Source of the DNA: an uncultured Allomuricauda sp.
GTDB taxonomy: Bacteria > Bacteroidota > Bacteroidia > Flavobacteriales > Flavobacteriaceae
NCBI RefSeq assembly: GCF_947495325.1
Contig: NZ_CANLYK010000001.1
Span: 620,001 to 684,000 of the forward strand
DNA: 64,000 nucleotides
Reading direction: 5' to 3'
Shown piece after piece: positions 36,402 to 46,564 of the stretch (its first letter is position 1; each line of letters starts with the position of its first letter). A model generated the notes under the pieces. It did not search any database. It saw only the letters and a program-made list of their open reading frames with translations, and was not told where the DNA came from. Position numbers and translations under genes: made by a program.

Positions 36402-36962
36402 TCATTCGTTAACTGAATATTCAGAAACCCTCCCGTTATACCCTATGGGTGTTCTATGGGTACTAATAACATTGATTGAGCTATTATGATTCGGAAACAA
36501 TTCTGTGGTCACTGTATAGCTTTCCCCTTGATTCTTGATTACAAAACTCATGGTATATCCTTGTGTTTTTTCATTTTGGGTTATCTCAAATTTCTTGGGC
36601 AATCCTTTAAACGTAATTCCAACATTCGTGCTATTGTAACCCCCTCCCATTTGTCGCTCTCCAAAATAGGGAAGAAAAACATCTAAACTATCTCCAATAA
36701 TTCGCAAATAATTGGGGGTGGTAGTTAAATCAATCCGATTTCCTGTACTACCTAAGGGCAACAACCCAGCATTGGAGATACTGACTAAGCTATTTGTTGC
36801 CAAAGGCAGTGCGGAACGGGCCACAATCTCGAATGTCCTTTCGGCCACCATAGTATCCAAGGCTTCCTTTTTTGCCGCGTTATAATTCGTTTTTGATGTT
36901 GAGGAACAACTCAAAACCAATCCAAGCAACAGCACAAAACTAAATTGGAACAACTTTCTCAT
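36402..36962 (-). CDS. DUF4251 lipoprotein
   Basis: The frame is open to 36998, but the lipoprotein signal begins at the ATG at 36962 (186 residues; lipobox LSC). The body matches DUF4251: FEIVARSALPLATNS, NYLRIIGDSLDVFLPYFGE, then GITFKGLPKKFEI and SYTVTTELFPNHN. The family is small, exported and of unknown function. It lies convergent to the LytTR gene. Confidence 0.85.
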   Translation of the reverse strand: MRKLFQFSFVLLLGLVLSCSSTSKTNYNAAKKEALDTMVAERTFEIVARSALPLATNSLVSISNAGLLPLGSTGNRIDLTTTPNYLRIIGDSLDVFLPYFGERQMGGGYNSTNVGITFKGLPKKFEITQNEKTQGYTMSFVIKNQGESYTVTTELFPNHNSSINVISTHRTPIGYNGRVSEYSVNE

Positions 36963-37098
36963 AGCACATAGATTTATCGTTGACCTTAAGTTACACAAAG
37001 TTGTTTTAAATCGCCTATACTTTAACTTTTCTATATAACTACACCTATAAATTTCTGGATTATGTTCAAGTCTACTACATCAGATAAAACCATTTCAC

Positions 37099-38214
37099 TT
37101 ATTTGATTTTTATACCCGAGTTATCCTGAAATTTTCCGGTAATTAGCCACCCTCCAAAATCTTCAGAAACTGCCATAAAAAGCATATTTTCTCCTTTTTT
37201 AAGGTCAAGATAAATTGCATCGAACAGACCTATGGTTCCTAAATACCGATAGTCCCTAGATCGGAAGTTGTTGGTGCCTTTATAAATGGGCTGACCATTT
37301 AAAATGGCCACAACCCTATCTGAATATCCAAAATCAAATAGTTTTGTCTGGGGTCTATCGGAATGAATGGTAATTTTTGCAAAAACAGTATTTCCCGGTT
37401 TTCCATCACGCAACTCAACCTGTCTTGAAATGTTTGCCGCAGTTCCCTCTTCAATGGTAATTTCCTTTCCCCATGTCCTGGATTCAATAACCGAAGTGAG
37501 TTTAGTATGGTCGGTCAACAATGATTCTTCAAACTTATCCGATATTTCCCAGCTTGGGACTAATCCCTCAATAGGTTCCCGTTCAATGGGCATAAAGTCC
37601 TTAATAACATCTTTTTCCTTATCTATAACAATATTTGCAATATGCAGCGCTTGATTATTTCCACCCGTAAACCGTACCTCCCCGGCTTTGGCTTTGTGAA
37701 ATAGCTTCCATGAGAGATTGGGAGTATCCGAATAATCCAAAAATACCTGCGCCCGATCATTGTTCACCACTAATTTCACATGCGTCCAATCATCAAATTT
37801 ATAGTGATAGGGGAAGGAATATTTTGGGCCAAAGTAGAACTGCCATGGGGTTATTCCATTCGTTATGGGCGTTGCTTGATTTGCATCTGGATTACCCGAT
37901 TGATGCGGCCTAATATAAAATTCTTCGGCGTTTGCATCATACACTCTAAAATGTACACCTGGAAATCCCCGTACATTCTGCTTTAAGTGCACATCATATT
38001 CTATGGTGCCGTTTAAAAAAGTCTCATCTTTAAGCGTAATCGCCCCCCTTTGAAGATAAATGGAAGCCTGATCCTTATAGGTTTCCAAAACATATGATTT
38101 GGCTTCGATTTTCCAATGTAATGTATCCAATGGGATGATATTTTGCGAGAAGCTCTGTTGTACACAAAACAGGGTAATGCAAAAAGTCAGGTTTATTGTC
38201 GCTCTTAATTTCAT
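37099..38214 (-). CDS. Secreted carbohydrate-binding-type protein (LamG/jelly-roll)
   Basis: 371 residues with a signal peptide (to about 24, SFSQ). Residues about 30-200 form a LamG/DUF1080-like beta sandwich (LNGTIEYDVHLKQN, PGVHFRVYDANAEEFYI, DDWTHVKLVVNNDRAQVFLDY). Residues about 250-371 form a second jelly-roll with VVAILNGQPIYKGTNNFRSRDYRYLG, cut here to show its NGQPIYKG turn. Substrate unknown; a sugar-binding or lyase-like role is inferred from the fold. Confidence 0.7.
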   Translation of the reverse strand: MKLRATINLTFCITLFCVQQSFSQNIIPLDTLHWKIEAKSYVLETYKDQASIYLQRGAITLKDETFLNGTIEYDVHLKQNVRGFPGVHFRVYDANAEEFYIRPHQSGNPDANQATPITNGITPWQFYFGPKYSFPYHYKFDDWTHVKLVVNNDRAQVFLDYSDTPNLSWKLFHKAKAGEVRFTGGNNQALHIANIVIDKEKDVIKDFMPIEREPIEGLVPSWEISDKFEESLLTDHTKLTSVIESRTWGKEITIEEGTAANISRQVELRDGKPGNTVFAKITIHSDRPQTKLFDFGYSDRVVAILNGQPIYKGTNNFRSRDYRYLGTIGLFDAIYLDLKKGENMLFMAVSEDFGGWLITGKFQDNSGIKIK

Positions 38215-38331
38215 TTTCTTGTTGTTTTGGAGCTAAACTCAAAATAATTGCTTGAAAAAAGTGAAACAAGTTGGTTCAATCCGAATCATTATTGGACAAT
38301 TATATTTATTTTGAGGATGTTTGTACCCTAA

Positions 38332-39606
38332 ATGAAACTATACGCAGAACATAAAACGGTTGGTAAGTGCCTTCAACAAATTGAAGACAAGTTGGGTTGG
38401 GGCAATTCAGCAAAATGGCACAATGAGGTGTTCACTGAATTAAGCGAAGCTATAGAGAAAGAAACCCATGTGCTTTTAAGTCCAACCACACTAAAAAGAG
38501 TTTGGGGGAGAATAGATTATAAGAACGCCCCAAGTATCAGCACGTTGAATGCATTATCACAATTTGCCGGATATCTTAACTGGCGTGATTTTAAAAATAA
38601 GGTGGGCAACAAAAACCCTTCATGGATTGACCGCAAGCTTACCCCCAACCTGAGAATTATAGTAGTGTCTGCATCCATAATGACCCTGGTGTTCATTTCA
38701 TTGTTTTCGATGATTGGCATTGGAAACAATAATGCTGCTTTTGATTCTTCACAGATAAAATTTTCAAGTCATCCAATTGCAGAGGGCATTCCCAATTCCG
38801 TTGTTTTTGATTTTGATTTAAAAGGAGTGCAATCTGACAGTATCCATATTCAGCAGTTTTGGGACAAAACAAAAACCATCAAAATAAAACCGGAACAAAA
38901 ACAGGCAACAGGAATCTATTATTACCCCGGATATTTTAGGGCACGACTACTTATCGATGGTAAACGAATAAAGCAGCATGATCTCTATATTAAAAGTGAT
39001 GGTTGGTTGGGAACACTTGATTATAGCCCAGTTCCAAAATATGTAAAGGAACTGTATTTAAACCCTAATAAATTATCGCTACCAGCCCATAGCATCAATG
39101 AAATTATGCAGAGCGATGAGCCTTTGATTTCTTCGTTCCATTTTATTGAAGCGTTTGAAAAAGTCTCTGGAGACAATTTTAAGCTAGTCACTGAAATAAA
39201 AAATGTATATCGAGACAAATGGGCCGTTTGTCAACATGTGTCCATTGTTATTATGGGAACAAAGAGCTCGCTGATCATTCCTTTTTCCATTCCAGGATGT
39301 ATTTCAGAAATTGGAATTATGTTAAGTGAAACTTTTTTGAGCGGAAAAGAACATGACCTATCCGGTTTGGGTATCTCATTGGAAACAGCGAAAACCATTA
39401 GAATTGAGGCGGTAGAAAAACAACTTACCATTTTCGTAGAAGGTAAAAAGCTGTTTTCAAAAACTTACAATGAATCTATTGGCGATTTGACGGGTATCCG
39501 CTATCGCTTTTTGGGCGCTGGGGAAATAAACAGTATAAAACTTACGGACCTGAAAGAAGAAATAATACTTATGGATGAAGATTTTCAAACTTTAAATATA
39601 AAGTAG
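38332..39606 (+). CDS. Membrane protein with putative N-terminal HTH-like domain
   Basis: 424 residues. The first 90 residues have a helical pattern (SPTTLKRVWGRIDYK, STLNALSQFAGYLNWRDF) like the N-terminal helix-turn-helix segment of many Bacteroidota hypothetical proteins. A membrane helix follows at about 108-130. The C-terminal 290 residues are predicted extracytoplasmic and beta-rich, with a lectin-like closing segment (KTIRIEAVEKQLTIFVEG). It could be a one-component transmembrane regulator. It lies opposite the LytTR/kinase pair. Confidence 0.7.
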   Translation: MKLYAEHKTVGKCLQQIEDKLGWGNSAKWHNEVFTELSEAIEKETHVLLSPTTLKRVWGRIDYKNAPSISTLNALSQFAGYLNWRDFKNKVGNKNPSWIDRKLTPNLRIIVVSASIMTLVFISLFSMIGIGNNNAAFDSSQIKFSSHPIAEGIPNSVVFDFDLKGVQSDSIHIQQFWDKTKTIKIKPEQKQATGIYYYPGYFRARLLIDGKRIKQHDLYIKSDGWLGTLDYSPVPKYVKELYLNPNKLSLPAHSINEIMQSDEPLISSFHFIEAFEKVSGDNFKLVTEIKNVYRDKWAVCQHVSIVIMGTKSSLIIPFSIPGCISEIGIMLSETFLSGKEHDLSGLGISLETAKTIRIEAVEKQLTIFVEGKKLFSKTYNESIGDLTGIRYRFLGAGEINSIKLTDLKEEIILMDEDFQTLNIK

Positions 39607-39630
39607 GTTTAATTCGGAATAGGCATAAAG

Positions 39631-40353
39631 TTACTTTCCACTCCAAAGATTATCCCCCAAAATTTTTGGCATTACCTCTTTCTTGTAATTACGACTTAAG
39701 GGAATTTTATAGGAACCTATTTGAATCTCGTGTTGGGCAACCCCCTCAATTTTGTCTATGGCAACAATATATGATTTATGTACCCGAATAAAATTGGTTG
39801 AATCTAACCTTTCTTCCACGTTTTTTAAAAAAAGTAGACTTACATACTTTCTTTTTGTGGTTTGAATAACAACATAATTCTGTAACGCTTGCACAAAAAG
39901 TATACCTTCCAAAAATATCTTTTCATATTTTCCATCACACTTAATAAAAAAGCAGCTTTGTTCCTCTTCCTTTGCCAAGACAGTATCCTGATGCCTAAGT
40001 GCGAATTGCTGTTTGGCCTTGGTAGCCGCCGCAAAAAAACGATTAAAGGAAACTGGTTTTAAAAGATAATCCAATACGTTCAAATCAAACCCCTCAATGG
40101 CATAGTTGGGAAAGGCAGTCGTCAAAACCGTCATTGGAGGTTTTGGATTGGATCTTAAATATTCCAAACCGTTCATCAAGGGCATTTGTATATCCAAGAA
40201 GAGCAAATCCACTTCCCCACTTCCCAAAAGCTTTGGAATATCAAGCGCAGATATTCCGGTACCTACGCATTTCAGAAAATCCAATTGCTCAATGTAGCTA
40301 ATAATGCCCTCGCGCGCTAAGGGTTCATCATCGATAACGATACAATTGATCAT
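39631..40353 (-). CDS. LytTR-family response regulator
   Basis: 240 residues; receiver with VIDDE near residue 6 and Asp54 in LFLDIQM, then a LytTR domain (about 135-235; ILFVQALQNYVVIQT, RVHKSYIVAIDKI). It overlaps the upstream kinase gene by 4 bases. The outer membrane receptor gene at 41723 is divergent from the kinase and may be its target. Confidence 0.95.
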   Translation of the reverse strand: MINCIVIDDEPLAREGIISYIEQLDFLKCVGTGISALDIPKLLGSGEVDLLFLDIQMPLMNGLEYLRSNPKPPMTVLTTAFPNYAIEGFDLNVLDYLLKPVSFNRFFAAATKAKQQFALRHQDTVLAKEEEQSCFFIKCDGKYEKIFLEGILFVQALQNYVVIQTTKRKYVSLLFLKNVEERLDSTNFIRVHKSYIVAIDKIEGVAQHEIQIGSYKIPLSRNYKKEVMPKILGDNLWSGK

Positions 40354-41501
40354 GAGCCTACTTTTTTAAGTACGGTTCCCTCTTCACCTGGTAAAACGAT
40401 TTCCAATTTTACCGAATAGGTATCTTTTCCTTTTGTAACGACCAAGGTATGGGAATCTGGGTAGATAATATCCAATCTGCGTTTCACATTTTTTAACCCC
40501 AAACCACCATATACATGCATTTCATCCAATGTGTTTTGGAATTCAAAGTTTGCACTGTTCTCAAGTTCAAATTGCAATCTTTTCCCATCCATATGGATAT
40601 CCAAACGCATCCATTTTTTAAGTTTAAAATCCTCTGAAAGATGCTTAAAGGCGTTTTCAATAAAAGGAATCAATATAAATGGAGCAATGGTGAAACGTTC
40701 TCCTTCCCTTTTGGCAATATTGGATGTAAGTTCAAAATTATTGTTTTGACGAAGGCTTTCCAGTTCCATAAAACTTTCAATATATCCCAATTCGTTTTGC
40801 AGTGGAATTTGATTACTGTTGCATTCATACAATTGATATCGCAGCAAACTTGAAAACTTGACCAATGACTCAGACGCCATTTCTGGGTTCTTGTTAATCA
40901 ATACAAATATTGAATTGATCGTATTAAATAAAAAGTGCGGGTTAAATTGCGATTTCAAGAATTTTAGCTCAGTTTCAAGCTTTTCCTTTTCAAGGACCTG
41001 TTGCCTTTTTTGGGAAGCGATCCAAATCTTTGTAAGTTTTATACTCATACCCAAGGTCACGGCTCCAACACATGAAGGAAGTGCATTGTATTTAAAAATT
41101 GAAATGGGGCTTTCCGGTGAAATCTTAAACAAATCGTATACAGGCATATCTGCAACCCTAGCCGCTAAAAAATAATTGGAGGTAATCAATGTGGCCATCA
41201 ATACTACAACGCCTACTGTAGAAAGGAAAAAAAAGATGTATTTCCTTTTTTGAAGTAATCTAGGAATTAAAACATATAAGCAGAAATACACGCCAGCTGC
41301 TTGGTAGAGGACATATCCTAGATATTTTACAATTCCATGAGGTTCAGTAACGGATTGAAACACTTCTGTTACACTTCCGGAAAATATGGTCCACCACGTA
41401 AAATGATACACCGCCCAAAACAGGACATGATGTATTTTATAACGTTCTATGAACGCTAACGAGGTAGTAACTGTATTTGATGATAGTCTTCCTGTCGACA
41501 T
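40350..41501 (-). CDS. LytS-like sensor histidine kinase
   Basis: 383 residues. About four membrane segments occupy residues 25-155. The kinase core has FLKSQFNPHFLFNTINS (His189), an N box ENAFKH and a G box GGLGLKNVKRRLD. Domain order is the usual LytS type without a recognisable extracytoplasmic sensor. It is the first gene of the pair. The receptor gene on the opposite strand starts 221 bases away. Confidence 0.93.
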   Translation of the reverse strand: MSTGRLSSNTVTTSLAFIERYKIHHVLFWAVYHFTWWTIFSGSVTEVFQSVTEPHGIVKYLGYVLYQAAGVYFCLYVLIPRLLQKRKYIFFFLSTVGVVVLMATLITSNYFLAARVADMPVYDLFKISPESPISIFKYNALPSCVGAVTLGMSIKLTKIWIASQKRQQVLEKEKLETELKFLKSQFNPHFLFNTINSIFVLINKNPEMASESLVKFSSLLRYQLYECNSNQIPLQNELGYIESFMELESLRQNNNFELTSNIAKREGERFTIAPFILIPFIENAFKHLSEDFKLKKWMRLDIHMDGKRLQFELENSANFEFQNTLDEMHVYGGLGLKNVKRRLDIIYPDSHTLVVTKGKDTYSVKLEIVLPGEEGTVLKKVGS

Positions 41502-41722
41502 AGATTCAACAAGATACGATGGCTCTTTTGGTTATTCAAATATGGTAGCCTCCAACTTGACATCAGGTTACTATTTATTGATGAAAGGAATTTAAATCGC
41601 TTTTCGGTCATAAAATCATGAAAATCAAATCCAAAAGACCTCTTGTAATGAAATAAAACCACTTTGTCATTCAGTTTTTCGATACAGAAATGATTTTGCC
41701 TACTTGCCTTCAAAATCATATA

Positions 41723-44158
41723 ATGAAATCAATCGGGCTATTCCTTTTAGTTTTTTTCACTTGCGTTCAAAGTCTTTTAGGTCAGCTTACAGGTTCCGTC
41801 CAGGATAAAGAAGAAAATGAGATACCATATGCCAATATTACCTTACTTAGTTCTCCTGAAGCAATTTTACAAACAGGAACCATAACTGATGAAAATGGAA
41901 GGTTTGAGCTTGATTTTCCAGGTTCTGGAACCTATATTTTTCGGGTAAGTCTACTTGCATTTGAAACCTGGGAATCTGAACCCTTTACAATTACTTCAAA
42001 TTCACAGCAACTATCCTTTCCTCCCATTACGTTATTGGAAGAGGTAACATCACTAGAAGGTGTTGCAGTTGTAGGCAAGAGAAAGTTAATACAAAGAACT
42101 CAAGAAGGAAGTGTAATTAATGTACAAGAAAGTATTCTTACCAAAGGTAGTTCTGCCCTACAGTTACTTGAACGTTCTCCCGGAGTTCTCTTAGATCAGC
42201 GAAACAATAGCTTTTCCTTAAATGGAAAAAGTGGAACATTAATTATGATCAACGGTAAACCACAACGCATACCAACCGCGGATTTAATTGCCATGTTGAG
42301 TGGCATGAGTGCTGATAACATTGAGAAAATTCAACTATTGACCAATCCTTCTGCCAGATATGATGTTGATGGTACTGCTGGAATCATCAATATTGTTCTG
42401 TCCAAAAATGAAGCATTAGGGCTACGTGGCTCCATCAATTTAAGTGCTGGATATGGTGAAGGTCCCAAACAGACAACAGGGTTTACCTTGACCTATGGTT
42501 CTGAACGCTCAAACCTTTTTGGCTCCTACACTTTTTCCTATGATGATTTTTTTCATGGCTGGATTGGCCGCGGTGTTACGGATTTACCTGTCTTGGGAGG
42601 TGATACGGAAATAGTTTTCCAGAGCGATATGTACCAGATAAATCGCAGTCATAATTTTAATGTAGGATACGAGTATAAGTTGTCAGAAACTTCATTAATA
42701 GGGACAAATTTGGTATACAATCAATCAAGTCCATTAACTTCAACAAGAAATCGAGGGTTGTACGATTTCACCATTGATCCTTTTTTAGAGGCCCAAATTC
42801 GATTGGATGGCGATGGCATGTGGAAAAACCTTAACGCTTCCATGTATTTTGAAACAAAGAAGGAGAAAAACACATTTGCAGTGACCGCAGATTACATCAA
42901 TTACAACAATCAATCCCCAAATAGGGTCAATAGCTCCTATTTTGATGAAGATGGGATTCAATTTCAACCTGAAAGTGAAATATATAATAAAGGAAATCGC
43001 GGTTTCAGTGAAACCAACATTAACCTAGGCGTCTTAAAATTAGATTACAAGCACATTTTAAATGAAAATTCGTCAATGGAGGTTGGTCTTAAAACATCAC
43101 TTTCAAAAACGGTGAATGATGCTAAAATTGAAATACTGGAAGGAGATACTTTTATATCTGATGAACGTTTTATCAATAACATAGAGAATGAGGAGAAAAT
43201 TGGGGCAGTATACTCCCTTGCAGATTTTCAACTAAACAAAAAACTAAAAGCTCAACTTGGGTTGCGCTATGAGTATTGGGACCAAAATTTTGATGATAGT
43301 AGCTTAAATCGAAGTTTCGGTAAACTATTTCCCTCATTTTTTATTACTCATGCCCTCTCAGACACTACTGCCTTAAACCTAGCATATACAAAACGTATTA
43401 CAAGACCAAACTACAGCGATTTGGCGTCTTCCCTTACCTATAATGGGCCAACATCAGTTTTTAGTGGAAATCCCCAATTGTTGCCTGCCATAACGGACAA
43501 TATAACCCTTACCTATAACAATAAATCCTTTAGTGTTTCCGTATTGGCTTCAAACGAAGAAAACCAGATTGCCCGTTTTCAGATTACCAGAAATGAAGCT
43601 AGTACTATTGCTGTAATAGCACCGGTAAATTTGCAATACCAAAAAAGTCTGGACATACAGACAAACATTCCAATCAACATTAGCAATTGGTGGAACATCA
43701 ACCTAAATGGTACTGCAGGAATACGAAGCTTTAAGTTGTTACATACCGATGAAAAGTTAAAACATAATTATGCCCACTATAATTTCAATGGGAACCAAAC
43801 CTTTTTATTTCCAAAAAATCTCTCATTGGAACTTTCCGGATGGTATACCTCACAACATTTTAATGCCAGTATTCGGGTTGAAGGCTTTGGAAGCTTAAAT
43901 GCCGGGATTAAAAAAGAATTCAAAAATGGAAGTAGCCTACAGTTTTCAGTAACCGATATTTTTGAAAGCATAGATATTGAATCAAGAATAGGAACCTTGA
44001 CCAGAGAGGCTTTTGGTGACGAATTTTTGGTCAATTATAGTCCTGAATCAGGATTTTCAAGAATTTATAGAATTAGCTTCTCCTATCCTTTTGGCAACAA
44101 AAAGGTAAAAGGGACCAACATTAGAAGTGGCGCCGATGTTGAAAAATCAAGGATTTAG
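41723..44158 (+). CDS. TonB-dependent receptor-like outer membrane barrel protein
   Basis: The frame is open from 41690, but the signal peptide starts at the ATG at 41723 (811 residues). A CarboxypepD-like domain (about 25-100; GSVQDKEENEIPYANI) precedes a plug (about 125-215; LLERSPGVLLDQRNNSFSLNGKSG, cut here; GTAGIINIVL) and a long Tyr-rich beta-barrel. No TonB box is evident. Members import or sense large molecules at the cell surface. It lies divergent to a LytS/LytTR pair and convergent to the cold-shock gene. Confidence 0.87.
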   Translation: MKSIGLFLLVFFTCVQSLLGQLTGSVQDKEENEIPYANITLLSSPEAILQTGTITDENGRFELDFPGSGTYIFRVSLLAFETWESEPFTITSNSQQLSFPPITLLEEVTSLEGVAVVGKRKLIQRTQEGSVINVQESILTKGSSALQLLERSPGVLLDQRNNSFSLNGKSGTLIMINGKPQRIPTADLIAMLSGMSADNIEKIQLLTNPSARYDVDGTAGIINIVLSKNEALGLRGSINLSAGYGEGPKQTTGFTLTYGSERSNLFGSYTFSYDDFFHGWIGRGVTDLPVLGGDTEIVFQSDMYQINRSHNFNVGYEYKLSETSLIGTNLVYNQSSPLTSTRNRGLYDFTIDPFLEAQIRLDGDGMWKNLNASMYFETKKEKNTFAVTADYINYNNQSPNRVNSSYFDEDGIQFQPESEIYNKGNRGFSETNINLGVLKLDYKHILNENSSMEVGLKTSLSKTVNDAKIEILEGDTFISDERFINNIENEEKIGAVYSLADFQLNKKLKAQLGLRYEYWDQNFDDSSLNRSFGKLFPSFFITHALSDTTALNLAYTKRITRPNYSDLASSLTYNGPTSVFSGNPQLLPAITDNITLTYNNKSFSVSVLASNEENQIARFQITRNEASTIAVIAPVNLQYQKSLDIQTNIPINISNWWNINLNGTAGIRSFKLLHTDEKLKHNYAHYNFNGNQTFLFPKNLSLELSGWYTSQHFNASIRVEGFGSLNAGIKKEFKNGSSLQFSVTDIFESIDIESRIGTLTREAFGDEFLVNYSPESGFSRIYRISFSYPFGNKKVKGTNIRSGADVEKSRI

Positions 44159-44172
44159 ATGAAAGAATATGG

Positions 44173-44631
44173 TTATATTTTCTTAACGCGAACGGCATTC
44201 ATGCCCTTCATTCCTTTTTCAAGTTCAAAGGATACTTTGTCATTCTCTGCAATTTCATCAATTAAGCCGCTAACATGACAAAAGTATTTTTCTTGATTTT
44301 CGGTATCAATAATAAACCCGAAACCTTTAGAAGTATCAAAGAACGAGACTTTCCCATTTCGTACTGGGTCAAATTCTTCTTCATCACCCTCTTCCTTTTT
44401 AGGAATACCAAGTGTAATGCTTTCCGCTTCTACAGCCAATTTTTGGGAGGGATCTGGTGGAGTATCGGTTAAATTACCGTTATGGTCTACGTACGCAAAC
44501 TGGATGCCTGACTTGCCGCTTTCTTTTGCTTCAGCTTTTCTGGCGTTCTTCTTTTTCTGCTTTTCTTCTCTTTTCTTTAAGCGTTTTTTTTCTCTTTCAG
44601 ATTTGTTGTACGTCTGTTGCGATTTAGCCAT
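44173..44631 (-). CDS. Cold-shock-domain protein with basic N-terminal extension
   Basis: 152 residues. The N-terminal 40 residues are very rich in Lys and Glu (RLKKREEKQKKKNARKAEAKE) and look like a disordered RNA-binding arm. The C-terminal cold-shock domain (about 92-150) has the RNP1-like KGFGFI and an RNP2-like YFCHVS. It is about twice the length of a bare cold-shock protein. Role: RNA chaperone or translation adaptor (family knowledge). Confidence 0.9.
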   Translation of the reverse strand: MAKSQQTYNKSEREKKRLKKREEKQKKKNARKAEAKESGKSGIQFAYVDHNGNLTDTPPDPSQKLAVEAESITLGIPKKEEGDEEEFDPVRNGKVSFFDTSKGFGFIIDTENQEKYFCHVSGLIDEIAENDKVSFELEKGMKGMNAVRVKKI

Positions 44632-44710
44632 AAAATATACTCCTAATTTTTTTAGTTGAATTATTAAATCGCCTAAAGATAATGAATGAAGCTTTTAAAT
44701 GGTATATTTT

Positions 44711-45886
44711 TTAATATTTAGCGATATTATTTCTTTTTAGTAAAAGAATATATCCCACTCCAAGGAGTGCCAATCCAGCACAGCAATACATTATTAATGG
44801 AATTCGCTGAATGACTTCTTGATAGTACCACCCAGAACAAAGCGCCCCTAACCCAATGCCGGTTTCCAATGCTATGTACATGGTTGCCATTGCTTTTCCT
44901 TTTTGCATAGGCCGGCTTAAATCTATGGTCCATGCATTGATTGCTGGTGACATTATACCCATTGCAAGACCATATATTGATGCACCTATCAGCAGTCCAG
45001 ATTTTGTGTTTACGTAGCCGATTACACTTAAAGCAATTAAAAGTAACACAAGGCCCACTACAATTACTTTCTCTCTACCGTAACGATCGGAAAATCTTCC
45101 CGCCATAAACCGAACCAACAAAGACGAAACGGTAAAAACAATGAAAAACACTCCTTTGTTCACAAAGCCTACGGCCTCTGTCCAATCTGGGATAAGGGTC
45201 AGGATAACTCCAAAGCCAACATACGCTAAAAAAGTGATTATTGCCGGAGGTAATGCTTCAAAGGCAATAATGTCATTCTTTGATATCTTTAATAATCCCA
45301 GCCTAAACCTTTCTTTATTTGGTAGTGTCTCTTTTAAATTCAATATCAACACAAGAGCTAAAAAAGCGACAATGGAGGAGCTATAAAATAGTACTGAATA
45401 CGAAAAATAGAGTTTGATATAGCTTCCCAGAGCTGGGCCTAAAGCCAAGCCTGTACTAAAAGCTATTCCCTGTATACCCATTGCCTCGCCGAGTCTTTCT
45501 TTTGGTACTACATCAGATACAAAAGTAGAAGCTGCCGTTGGCGTAAATCCTGTGGAAAAACCATGAAACAAGCGTAATAACAAGAAACCATATACGGTGG
45601 TCAATACAGGATAAAACAATCCACAAACCAAACAGACCATTGCACCAAAAAGCATCACCGGTTTTCGCCCAATAGTATCCGTTAACTTGCCACTGAAAGG
45701 TCTGGAAATACCGGCTGTAAGGGTAAAAAGGGCTATGATCAGTCCTATATATTTTGCCCCTCCCAAACTGCTCAAGTACGATGGAAGTTCAGGAATCAGC
45801 ATATTATAACTTGCCGAAAAGAAAAGAGAACTTAGACAGATAAGTACAAACTTCGGTGTGTATATTCCATTTTTTTTTAGCTGCAT
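44711..45886 (-). CDS. MFS transporter, drug-efflux type
   Basis: The frame is open to 45937, but ATG 45886 is the likely start (391 residues). There are twelve hydrophobic segments and the MFS loop motif GKLTDTIGRKPV between helices 2 and 3, with a related RFSDRYGREKV in the second half. It lies divergent to a Crp/Fnr regulator, with an inverted repeat between them, so it may be controlled by that protein. The substrate is unknown. Confidence 0.85.
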   Translation of the reverse strand: MQLKKNGIYTPKFVLICLSSLFFSASYNMLIPELPSYLSSLGGAKYIGLIIALFTLTAGISRPFSGKLTDTIGRKPVMLFGAMVCLVCGLFYPVLTTVYGFLLLRLFHGFSTGFTPTAASTFVSDVVPKERLGEAMGIQGIAFSTGLALGPALGSYIKLYFSYSVLFYSSSIVAFLALVLILNLKETLPNKERFRLGLLKISKNDIIAFEALPPAIITFLAYVGFGVILTLIPDWTEAVGFVNKGVFFIVFTVSSLLVRFMAGRFSDRYGREKVIVVGLVLLLIALSVIGYVNTKSGLLIGASIYGLAMGIMSPAINAWTIDLSRPMQKGKAMATMYIALETGIGLGALCSGWYYQEVIQRIPLIMYCCAGLALLGVGYILLLKRNNIAKY

Positions 45887-45965
45887 TAGATTTCTTTTAT
45901 TGATATCCCAATTGGTATTCCATAACTTTAGGGGCAAAGAAATTGCATCTCCGCAGTACTAAAAA

Positions 45966-45977
45966 GGACATTTGTCC
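45966..45977. promoter_or_regulatory. Inverted repeat GGACA-TT-TGTCC between MFS and Crp/Fnr genes
   Basis: Arms of 5 bases with a 2-base spacer, 12 bases before the ATG of the Crp/Fnr regulator. Divergent placement next to a regulator is typical of an autoregulatory operator. The arms differ from the Crp (TGTGA) and Fnr (TTGAT) consensus. Confidence 0.35.
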
Positions 45978-45988
45978 CATTCATAAAA

Positions 45989-46564
45989 ATGATTAGATCT
46001 AACTTAGAATTAGCCGCTTATATACAAATGCTGTATAAGAAAGGAGCTTATGATATTAGAGAAGAACAATTTAATGCCAAGCATAAAATAATTGAACAGG
46101 ACAGAAGGTATAATAGAGTCTATGTTATTGTTGAAGGAATTTCAAAATGTTATATTTCTGATGAAAATGGAAAGGAATTTATCCAAGAATTTTTGGGTGA
46201 GGGAATGGAATTTGGAGAATTGGAGGTATTTAGTAAAAAACATACTATATGCTCCATCGAAACCATAACTCCTTTAAAAACCCTTTCCATTTCACACTCT
46301 GGGTTTAATGAACTTTTAGAAAATGACAGTCTTTTTAATCAATTGGTCATGAAGGCCCTTGCGGATAAAATTAGATATAAGGCTCCAAGGCATTCTTACC
46401 AGCACTCCTACCCTATTGAGGATAACTTACTACGGTTAAAAAAAATATTTCCAGAATTTACCTCCGTGATATGCAAAAAAGATATTGCCAATTATATTGG
46501 GGTTACAGTAAGAAGTCTAAACAGGGCTTTAAAAGATCTAAAAGAAAAAAACAACCAGATTTAA
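45989..46564 (+). CDS. Crp/Fnr-family regulator
   Basis: 191 residues. An N-terminal cyclic-nucleotide-binding fold (about 20-115; EGMEFGELEVFS) is followed by a short C-terminal helix-turn-helix (about 150-188; CKKDIANYIGVTVRSLNRALKDL). Known cAMP contact residues are not obvious, so the ligand is open. The stop overlaps the stop of the convergent LytTR gene by 4 bases. Confidence 0.87.
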   Translation: MIRSNLELAAYIQMLYKKGAYDIREEQFNAKHKIIEQDRRYNRVYVIVEGISKCYISDENGKEFIQEFLGEGMEFGELEVFSKKHTICSIETITPLKTLSISHSGFNELLENDSLFNQLVMKALADKIRYKAPRHSYQHSYPIEDNLLRLKKIFPEFTSVICKKDIANYIGVTVRSLNRALKDLKEKNNQI

